Source: Plasmopara viticola
Taxonomy: Eukaryota; Oomycota; Peronosporomycetes; Peronosporales; Peronosporaceae
Assembly: GCA_001695595.3 (NCBI GenBank)
Contig: MBPM02000047.1
Span: 62,001 to 126,000 of the forward strand
Reading direction: 5' to 3'
Length of the DNA stretch: 64,000 nucleotides
Positions 1 to 8,045 of this stretch are shown one piece after another (the first letter of the stretch is position 1; the number at the start of each line of letters is the position of its first letter). The notes beneath the pieces were generated by a model, which saw only the letters and a list, made by a program, of their open reading frames with translations, was not told the DNA's origin and did no database searches. Both the position numbers and the translations under genes were made by a program.

Positions 1-385
1 GCAAGACGTCTGAGTCCTTTCTGCCATAACAAGTGCCCTCAACATGGCCTTAAATAGCCACATTAGAAGGACCTTTTCTCGGCGCTGGTATGACACCAGT
101 GAAATTTTCGCTAGCTGCCTTGAAGTGGGCTTATAAGATGATATTAAGGTTCCACATCTAAACCTTTTTAAAGTTGTTGCTATCTATAAAAGTGACTAAA
201 TGCTTTCACCTTGGAGGGCCTAGCGCCTCTGCAAGGAAAGTACGGTCACTAAAATGCTAGCGAGTATCTCTAGCCATCAGATAGGTAATTACTGGAGTTT
301 ACGAGTTTATCCGGTTTGTGAAGGGGAGATTTAGAGTACAAGGACCCTTTTTAATTTAGAGATCTGCAATGTTATTATAAATATC
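1..385. other. Upstream region of the syntaxin gene
   Basis: I see no convincing gene here. It is AT-rich sequence with scattered stops and presumably holds the promoter and 5' UTR of the syntaxin gene starting at 386. No core promoter motif stands out. Confidence 0.4.
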
Positions 386-1609
386 ATGGCGTATCGCGAT
401 CTGACGGATCGCTTTCTGGAACGACGAGCTAACTTGCGCATGCGCAATATGCGCTTTCAGATGCGAAATCGACTAAGTAACTCGTCGCTATTTAATGTGC
501 TCTTTGTCTCAAAACAGGTGAATGTAACGAGCTGAAGACGCCGTGATGTCGCGTCCGAACCTAACTTTGATATTGCTGCCTACAGAGAAGCGAGTCGCAC
601 GTGATGCAAAAGACACTGCTGCAAGATGCAAGCGAACTTACGATAGAAAATAATGCTATACATCGGCCGGAGTGGACACGCTTCGTTGACAGCGCAGATG
701 ATTCTATTCGGCTCTTGCATGCCAAATGTACTTGCTTGCAAAGGATACACAGGCCTGTGAGTATTTCTTCATACTCACAGGCCTGCGTAGTGACTGATGT
801 TTATATAATAAGCTTCTGAATATGTTCTGTCGTTGGTATATGCAGTAGAATATTTACAATTGCTACATACTCGAAGATTGATGATACGGTTCGATGACTC
901 AGAGGTTCAGCAAGAACACGAGATTAATTGCCTTACCGATGAGATCACAGCACTATTTCACAATGCTGATCAATCCCTCAAAAAAATCACCAGCACGTTT
1001 ACTAGGGGCAAGCCAAGCCTTTCACCAGCAGAACATCTTGTGCGTTGGAATACACAGCGAGCCATTGCCGGCCGACTTCATGAGATATCGACGCAGTTTC
1101 GAACAAGGCAGCGCGAATACCTTCAGCGTCTTCAGTTACAAAAGTTTGGAAGCGAAATTTTTGACGTCGACTCGATGGAGAAAGGGACCACTGGTTTTAG
1201 CGACAGCTTTCGACTTGGCAATAAGGCTATCGCAATCGCAATGAATCGCACCGAATTCGACATCAGAACGCGAGACATCGAGATTCAAAGAATTGCAAAG
1301 TCGATTGCCGCACTGGCAAGTATGTTTAAGGAAGTCGCCGGAATGGTGATCGACCAAGGCACGTTAGTCGACAGGATTGACTACAACATGGAGCAGGTAA
1401 GGCAGTGGCTTCACATCAACCAAGAAAACTAACTTTATTCGTGTCGGTTGCGTTTTGTTTGCCAGGTCCTTGACAGAATGCGTTCTGGATTAGGCCAGCT
1501 CGGGCGAGCAGAGAAACATCAGCGCAACACGAGACCGGAGCGCTGCATCTTCGTACTGCTGACACTAATATCGCTCTGTTGCCTCACTCTCTTCATGAAA
1601 CATTTTTAA
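386..1609 (+). CDS. STX16: Qa-SNARE, syntaxin-16/Tlg2-like
   Basis: A t-SNARE of the syntaxin-16/Tlg2 family, which mediates fusion of endosome-derived vesicles at the trans-Golgi. Four exons are supported. Exon 1 (386-517) begins MAYRDLTDRFLERR, matching the N-peptide with which this family binds Vps45. Intron 518-585 is in phase. Exon 2 (586 to about 756/760) carries HRPEWTRFVDSADDS. Exon 3 (about 846-1396) carries the EHEINCLTDEITALFH helix and the SNARE motif (IRTRDIEIQRIAKSIAALA, then IDYNMEQ). Intron 1397-1465 (GTAAGG...CCAG) is phase 0. Exon 4 (1466-1609) gives VLDRMRSGLGQLGRAEKHQR and a C-terminal membrane anchor (CIFVLLTLISLCCLTLFMKHF). The exon 2/3 junction is unresolved: the consensus GTGAGT donor at 757 does not keep phase with the best acceptor (845), whereas a donor at 761 does. 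A perfect hairpin covers this donor. Family assignment is strong; the middle splice is inference. Confidence 0.88.
750..785. repeat. Perfect 15-bp inverted repeat over a splice donor
   Basis: CAGGCCTGTGAGTAT (750-764) is followed by a 6-nt spacer TTCTTC and its exact reverse complement (771-785). The left arm contains the exon 2 donor GTGAGT of the syntaxin gene, so in the pre-mRNA the donor would sit in a 15-bp stem. Confidence 0.9.
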
Positions 1610-2989
1610 ATTGCACGTAATAAAGAGTTGCCACTTTGACGATAGAATCACAAATACTTTATCAAATAAATTGGGATTAACATGCTAAAATTATTTCTGC
1701 TTTCCAACGAATATAGAATTTATACCAGAACCATTGCAAATTGTGTACATGAGTTGCTGTCTTGGCACATTTTAAAGCTGCGATGAGTCATGCCAATGGT
1801 GTATTCGCTTTGATGAATGTCAAAGAGCATTCAACAGTCGACTGATTCTTTTTTACAAGTCGCAAAAACTTCAAAGCGTCACAAATCCGAGTATGACACG
1901 AGAAATGCCTGGTATCTCTCATAATAATAACTATTACACATGGGCTGAGTAAAGGCTGAAGTGGCCTGCCTAGAGAACACGCATAGCCGGGATAAGGGCA
2001 CAACGGATTGATGGCTTTTTTAGTACCAAGTAATGTTCGTGAATCTCATGCAAAGGTGGGTTTCATAGCAGTGGGCAATGCGCACATCACAGCACCGACA
2101 GCGTTTATTTTAGTCAAGTCGAGCCTAAATTGTTGAATCTGGCTAACCCATTCTCAAGCCTTATGCTGGTGGGCATCTCAAAATTGATCTTTACTTTGGA
2201 AATAAATAACAAGACCTTTACATTTCACTCATGACTGACGAGTCTAGCGTAAGGCTCGAAACTTTATGGAACGAACACAAGTTTTTTTTTCACAAACCCA
2301 ATTTTCGCCGTTTACTAAAAGAAAGACCAAGATGTAGTTTGCTGGAGCACGCTTAGCGCTCCTTGTCTTTTTTCTCAAACCCTATATATACAGCCAACAA
2401 GAATAGAAATAACAGCTTTGACGCAATTTACGTGGAAAAAACATTTAATCCTTTTTTAATCATGAAGCATCTTGATTGCGACACCAAAGATGACTATCCG
2501 AATGTTGCAACTAAAAATTCAAATAAGAGCTGGTAATGTTAATCATTTATCCCCTTAAATGGATTAAGTCTTAGTGGTAATGCATAATTTGGATGTCGAA
2601 AAATTCGAAAAAAATATCGGGAAAGATACAAAGTCCTTACCATAAGCATCAAAACGATTATAGAGGAATAAGTATGATAAAACATCTCTATTGTACATTC
2701 TCCGCTCACATCCAAGCAAGGTTCTGCGTGACGGGGTCACTCCATTCGGAGTGTCAGCGGGCGATATATTCGGCGATGCACACAATTCTCACGATTGCTT
2801 GATGAAATTTCTCAATGCTCCTGGGCGCGAAATAGAGGCTTTCAGCTACAGTGCCTCAGCGACGCAAAAGTGATTTTATTACTAAGTATTTCAACTAAAA
2901 TTCAAGCATATTGTTCAGCCTGTTACAGGCGCTAAATCGCTGGAACTTTAAATAATTGCTTCTTCGTTTTTCAGTTTATTTTCGCGGAC
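1610..2989. other. Intergenic region, no gene seen
   Basis: AT-rich, with stops in all frames. The short open stretches near 2564-2873 have no start context, splice partners or recognisable domain. Nothing else stands out. Confidence 0.5.
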
Positions 2990-3325
2990 TATCAATCAAT
3001 GAGGTTGGGGTGACGCCCTCCTTCCAAGCGCGGGGGCTAAATGCTCGCGCGCTTCGGGCAGGTGCTCTCGGGCATCTGCAGGTCTCTAACGAGTCTCACC
3101 CTTGACGCGACGGTCTCCAGCACCAGGGCGCCACCTGGGCTCTTACCAAGTCAGAAGTACACAAAATAATGGAAGACCCTCACGGCCTCGGTGCTGGCTG
3201 CACTGCCCGCCGAACGAGACTCGACGTATGCGGACACCACTCTATGCCGTGGACTAGCCATAGAGCCTAGCACGTGCATAACTTGGCAACGCGATAACGT
3301 AATACAATACAAATATCAATCAATG
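2990..3325 (+). mobile_element. SINE-like retroposon, copy 1, with target-site duplication
   Basis: The body is 3002-3313 (about 312 bp), flanked by the 12-bp direct repeat TATCAATCAATG (2990-3001 and 3314-3325), which is a target-site duplication. It begins AGGTTGGGGTGACGCCCTCC and ends in an AATAC-type tail (GTAATACAATACAAA). Near-identical copies lie at 14085-14404 and 39167-39489 with different flanking duplications. It has no long ORF and no terminal repeats of its own. Together these mark a non-LTR, non-autonomous retroposon. I could not find clear tRNA-type A and B boxes, so the promoter class is open. Confidence 0.85.
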
Positions 3326-3708
3326 CTGAAATTTGACGTGAAAAACATTCGGCAAGTAAATGTATTACTTTAAAAATTAAGTCGTAGATTGTATTTTTTG
3401 TGCTTTAAGAGGTTCATCTTCTGCTCGCGCGCACGGTCATTTCTAAAGTAAGAAGCTCCATTAGTACGGTTAATGTGATGAAGCTCTATGTTGAAGGTTG
3501 TCATGGCTGCCGGAAAATTGGAAACTGCGGTGAAAGTCTCCTATTTGCAGCTTACCTTTGGCAAAAAACATTGCAGCGCGTGCAAATTGCGGGGATTATC
3601 ACTTGTATAATTACGTGGCTAATCACCTTTCCCCAACCGCCTCTCTCCCATTCACGGATTCGTTAAAAATCCTTAAAAAGCTGAACCGCCCAGCCTGAAC
3701 ACTTACTT
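3326..3708. other. Intergenic, no gene seen
   Basis: Sequence between SINE-like copy 1 and the small gene at 3.8 kb. A short open frame at 3475-3666 has no recognisable domain and no support from flanking exons. Confidence 0.4.
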
Positions 3709-3810
3709 ATGCGGTCCAAAGTTAAAAAGCCTAAGAAGTGCACGGAAGAAGAAAAGGCACTGCGCAAAGCAGCCAACCAGTCTACCCACAGTCATGGCCA
3801 CCATATATAG
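3709..3810 (+). other. Upstream ORF overlapping the 3794 start
   Basis: An ATG-initiated 33-codon frame beginning MRSKVKKPKKCTEEEKALRK overlaps, in another frame, the ATG at 3794. It is lysine-rich and its codons look protein-like. It is either a regulatory uORF or the true first exon of the downstream gene, joined by an intron I could not place in phase. Confidence 0.4.
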
Positions 3811-4306
3811 CAACACGCCACCATCTTCGCGGTTGCCATTTTTGTCGCACACACATTACACGTCAAATGCCGACGCTGCAGCACAGATTCAAATGCAGCA
3901 CTTCAGATACGGCGGCTATGCGCTGGAAAATCAAGTCGAGATCTCATCGCCGCCCTCCTTGGCGCCACCGGGAGCCACGATCGGCATATTGAACAAGCAG
4001 CGTATGTACGCCGAGTCTAACGCCGTGCATCTGTCATCGCCGGCCTACCGCAGCCAGCAGAATGCATCGACTGCTATGTACATGCAGTCCGTGATGAGTA
4101 AGATGTATCAGCCGCAGCATCCCCATCCGCCTTCAATGGACTCGCCCCAGCAGACAGAGGTTTTGCATGTGTCACCTGGCGTCCCGACGCCAGTAGAGTT
4201 GTCAATTTATGAAATCAAACAGCCCACAGGATTATTACATGTCACCGTCGGCAACCAGACAGTCGAGTTTCTAGACGGGGTTGCCAACATGCCGCAGAAG
4301 CGGTAG
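3794..4306 (+). CDS. Hypothetical protein, 170 aa
   Basis: I do not recognise the family. The product starts MATIYSNTPPSS, is rich in Ser, Pro, Gln and His (low-complexity PQHPHPPSMDSPQQTE near residues 110-125), and ends with a more structured segment (ELSIYEIKQPTGLLHVTVGN). There is no signal peptide or membrane segment. The start is uncertain because of the overlapping frame at 3709-3810. The stop is only 4 bp from the stop of the opposite-strand gene ending at 4311. The uninterrupted 170 codons and biased composition suggest a real gene. Confidence 0.5.
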   Translation: MATIYSNTPPSSRLPFLSHTHYTSNADAAAQIQMQHFRYGGYALENQVEISSPPSLAPPGATIGILNKQRMYAESNAVHLSSPAYRSQQNASTAMYMQSVMSKMYQPQHPHPPSMDSPQQTEVLHVSPGVPTPVELSIYEIKQPTGLLHVTVGNQTVEFLDGVANMPQKR

Positions 4307-4310
4307 AGCT

Positions 4311-4703
4311 TTATTTGTCCCAAGAGTAAACGTGACAGCATCCCGCGAACAAAAGACGGCCCTGTTGCATCCATTCTCTCGTATACAAGCCGCTAAGTTG
4401 TGAAGGAGATTGCTTATCGATTAAGGCTACTTTAAGTGCAGTTCTCTTGCAAAAAACAGACTTCAGAGCAAAACCGCAAGCAAGTGGACGAGGTTGTGGT
4501 GTGCTATAGATTTTTTTATCGTCCGTGTCATCGTGGGGATTTCCGTCAAGTTTCAAGCTAAGCAAGCCTGATGCAGCCAGCTTTCTTTCTGTGTATATTT
4601 TATCGACAGCTGTCGTCACCGCCTGTACTACTTCATTCTCGTTTTTCTTTTGCAACGGAATTTATTAGAAAACAATAAGATAACTCACCATTTTGAGTAC
4701 CAT
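4311..4703 (-). CDS. Hypothetical protein, two exons, about 116 aa
   Basis: Exon 1 (4703-4689) encodes MVLKM. A GTGAGT donor starts a 42-nt intron (4688-4647, acceptor GCAAAAG) and exon 2 (4646-4311) continues in phase as KNENEVVQAVTTAVDKIYTE. The C-terminal part includes a Cys-containing segment ending CCHVYSWDK. No family recognised; no signal peptide or membrane helix. Support is the in-phase consensus intron plus 112 open codons. A further exon upstream in the same frame (MCFSFRCLRRC...) is possible. It lies downstream of ARPC2 on the same strand and is tail to tail with the 3794 gene. Confidence 0.5.
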
Positions 4704-4998
4704 GTTAATAATTCTAAGAGTTTTTGAGAAGTCTAGTATGCACCGTCTTAAACAACGGAAACTAAAGCACATTGGAGGTGCCGAAAATAATTTGCAACAA
4801 GTTATCTTTGTCACGAGCGTGGACGTGCAAACATTTAAACGTGTGCCATGTCGGCTCCAACTATCATTGCGTAGTAGTCTTTCCTGTGGACGATATCGTA
4901 AAGCTAAGGTGTGTTTTTGAATTTTTATCGACAAACTCAAAATGCCAAAAAAAAATATTATGCAAGCTTTGCCGCAATTTACTCCTTTCCCGCAGCCA

Positions 4999-6359
4999 TT
5001 AAGCGCGCGCAAAAGTGCGGCCTGTAATGGTCTTCTTTTGGGTTTTAGACTGATCTTTTTCGGGACGAGCGCGATTTAACACTAGAAAGACAAAGTGGTC
5101 GTTAGGCACAGCAAAGCTGATTTCTAGCAATGACGTACCTTGCAGTAGCAAGTCGACACGCTTCCGCATACGAATGTGCAAGTATGTCTTGGAAGCCTTA
5201 ATGTGATAATGAAGGTAGTTGCGCAGGCCCTGCACGAGAGTCGCCGCCTTAATACGTTTTTCAGTTGTGTCCACGTGAGTGGGAAAGATAGCGAGGCTCA
5301 AGTAGCCCACCAGATCCGGCGAATTGCGGAGACCTGGAGCTCCACGCAGTTCAAGTGGGGGATCCTTGCCAAATGCCACGGGCGGCGCATTGTTAACCGT
5401 GCGCCGAGTGTCAACAAATTCCTTGAAACAAAAAATACAAAATGTGTTGCGTTATTGTATTGCCTAATATTCTGTGACCTAAATTAATTGATTGAGCGTA
5501 CCTGGAGAAAGACACGCGCGATCGCCTGGTCAGTCTTGTCCTCGAAGCAGACTGAATACACAATGACGATACGATCTGCCTGAGGAAGCACGTATACCGT
5601 CTCGTTGCGACGATACGGAATCTGTACTGGGCCAAGAGTACTTCCATTGCCGTTCTGAAGTGCCTCAAAACACTGTTCATATGGGGCACCCAAAATATTG
5701 CGTTTCAAGACCGAAATGCGCCCGATAAACGAGGCTACACACAAGAGTAGCTCGTTAGCTGCAAAGCAAAGCCGTAGAGATTTATCAACAGTGCTACGCA
5801 CCAGCATTAGCCGGAGTGATTTGGTCCACGTTCACTTGCAGTGCAAAGTCAAATCCAGTCTTTGGAGCGACAAGCTGGAACTCAGGGTACGTCACGTTGA
5901 ACATTTGCTTTGCACCCAATCTAATCATTCACGACAAAGCTCCACGAGTCAATACCTTGTCGCTAATGTTCTTGTTACCGCGGTGGACCACACGTACCCT
6001 TCAAGCGTCTTGTACGGGGGATAGGCCATAGAAATTGTTAGGAGGTTATCCGCGATCGATATGTCATACTGCACATCTGCATCGTAGCGGCAATCAATCA
6101 TCACATGCGCAATTAGAAGAATAATTTACCATTTCTGTTGTAAGAGTCTTATATCAGTACTCACCGTCAAAATCGCACAATCGGATTTCTAGAGGCTGCA
6201 CGGGGCGAGGTGCTCTACAGGTCATCCACGAGGCCCAAGATGAGCATTTTTAGTGAAGAATTAATCAACGAATTAAAGCGCTAAACCGTCTTACTTTTCG
6301 CCTAGGCGTCCCTCAAGAACCTCCTTGATAATCTTGTTCTCCGTCTCGAGGAACAGCAT
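4999..6359 (-). CDS. ARPC2: Arp2/3 complex subunit 2 (p34-Arc)
   Basis: The structural core subunit of the Arp2/3 complex, which nucleates branched actin filaments. Seven exons join in phase: 6359-6295, 6214-6165, 6076-5979, 5907-5802, 5758-5502, 5421-5139 and 5081-4999, giving about 313 aa (animal ARPC2 is about 300). The N terminus MLFLETENKIIKEVLEGRL matches the family start. Other family blocks are PLEIRLCDFD, ISVLKRNILGAP, YRRNETVYVLPQADRIVIVY, GLRNYLHYHIKASKTYLHIR and the C-terminal LNRARPEK...KTITGRTFARA. Introns run from 43 nt (5759-5801) to 88 nt. Intron 5082-5138 is 57 nt with no in-frame stop, so it reads as coding if missed. The gene is divergent from the PH-domain gene, with 120 bp between start codons. 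All splice phases agree; the exon 3/4 junction (GTAACA donor) is the least certain. Confidence 0.93.
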
Positions 6360-6479
6360 CGTTGTCAAGTTTCCAGACGCGAAATACACTCCAATTTGAC
6401 GACAGGATCATTTAGTAATCAAACACGATGTAAACGTTTTAGCCAATCAGACGTTGCCTCGACGGTTCATTATTCACAC
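6360..6479. promoter_or_regulatory. Shared divergent promoter, ARPC2 / PH gene
   Basis: Only 120 bp separate the ATG of ARPC2 (minus, 6359) from the ATG of the PH-domain gene (plus, 6480), so both promoters must overlap. TTCATTATTCAC just before 6480 resembles the oomycete initiator (TCA-N-T-T type). No TATA box is seen. Confidence 0.55.
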
Positions 6480-7912
6480 ATGTCAACGCGTCCTCCGCTG
6501 CCGGTATCCGCGCCGTCCATGAGTCCCGTACATGGACTTGGAGAGCTCGAGTACGGTGTCTATGGCCGTGTGCTGTTCTGTGGACAGCTTGAGAAACGTC
6601 GCGATGGAGCCGTGCGTGGTGGTTGGGCTTCGCGTCTCTTTGTTCTCACACCCGAGTCGCTGCACTATTATCGCAAAGCCACCGAGTTTGAGTTGCTGGG
6701 AGAAGAACGGGGTCACGTACGTAGTATTAATTCATTTCATAGCGGTCAAGAATTAAGACGCAATAACTCAAATCGTATTGTGTTTTATTGCGCTTACAGA
6801 TCGCCTTATCCTCAATAACGAGGGTTCGCGCCATGCCGGAAGATGATGCGCCCTACTTGTCAGTAGAGCCAGGGATTGAGCACTACTACCTCGAAATTTG
6901 CACGGTAAACATCTTGCTACGATAATCCCCGAGTTACTGTAGTGCTGACTTGATCATTTTTAGCAGGAGGATCGCCTCTATTTAATGCGGACGCCGATTC
7001 GTGAGGCGTCGACGTGTGAGAGCTGGTCAATTGCTATAGAAGAACAGCGCAAAGTATTGCGCTCGGAAAAGATGAATAAACGTGAGTGCCCTTCGAGCCC
7101 CATTCCATTTTCAGAGGCACTGCCTAGTCCCTATCTCCTTGCACGCAACCACGAGCTTTACTCCCTTTTCGTAAGTTAAATGTCTTACGGCTCCTCTCTG
7201 TTTCTTGATAGAATATAAAAGCGTCCTCGTGTTTGCGAACGAACAGGAAGCATCTCCACCGCGAGTGGCCATGGTCTCGGTTGTGCTTTTAAGCGAACGA
7301 GATGGGCGACCTGCTGAAAAAGTTATCAAGCGACGGAGCGAGTGGGGCGAAAAAATAGATCTTGGTGTGATTCCACAGGGTGGAGCGTGCGTGATTTTAC
7401 TACAGGATGGAGGTCTAGGTCGGATTGGTACACAGGCTCTCATGGGCAGCTGGGATTCGGGACGATTCTGCTGGATTGAAGTCACAGATGCCGAGTTTCC
7501 AACAGAGATCGAAGTTTCAGTGACGTGCAAAGTGCTATCTCAGAGCTTCAATTCAAAGTCTCCTAAGAATCAAAGAATCAAGGAAATTTTACCAAAATGG
7601 GTCGAGTGGGTGGACGAAGGCTTCAGTATTGGCTTTCTGTTGATGTGCCTTTTTGTTCATTTGCTGTATGGCGTTGATGGCTTTCACTGGTCGCATAAGT
7701 GCTGCCTTACAGTCGGTGCTGCGCTGGCTATCTCGACAATTCTTAACGGCTCGACATCGTATAGAAATCCACAAACTCCAATTTCGACTGCTAGGCACAC
7801 GAGTCCAACTAATTTGCTACCCAGGCTGCAGTTCACGCTCACAGTTCATCGCTGCCGAATAAAGATGGAGAACACAGAGTGCATTTATCCACAGGCAAGT
7901 GACAATAATTAG
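6480..7912 (+). CDS. PH-domain protein with C-terminal membrane segments
   Basis: Four exons join in phase: 6480-6716, 6800-6904, 6967-7081 and 7212-7912, giving about 385 aa. Residues about 27-145 form a pleckstrin-homology-like domain: GYLR-type start GVYGRVLFCGQLEKR, strand WASRLFVLTPESLHYYRK, the spliced strand IALSSITRVRAMP, and the C-terminal helix ESWSIAIEEQRKVL. PH domains usually bind phosphoinositides or proteins at membranes. Residues about 154-260 are beta-rich and unrecognised. Two hydrophobic stretches (about 291-306, IGFLLMCLFVHLLYG; about 316-330, CCLTVGAALAISTIL) suggest a membrane hairpin near the C terminus. Donors are GTACGT, GTAAAC and GTGAGT. The first in-frame ATG is at 6480. 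It is convergent with the phosphatase gene ending at 8046. Specific function unknown. Confidence 0.78.
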
Positions 7913-8045
7913 GCTTCGACTTCTTGGACAATTGTCGATTATATGGAATAATTTTTTAAGCAGCATCGAAATAAATTACCGTTACTTAACCTATCAAAGT
8001 TTCTTCAGCACGTGGTTTAACCTTCAGAAAGGATTTTGTAGCAGC

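Noticed and set aside
3002..3313. tRNA-derived SINE promoter (A and B boxes)
   Set aside because: Neither strand shows a convincing GGTTCGANTCC-type B box at proper spacing from an A box, so I do not claim a tRNA origin.
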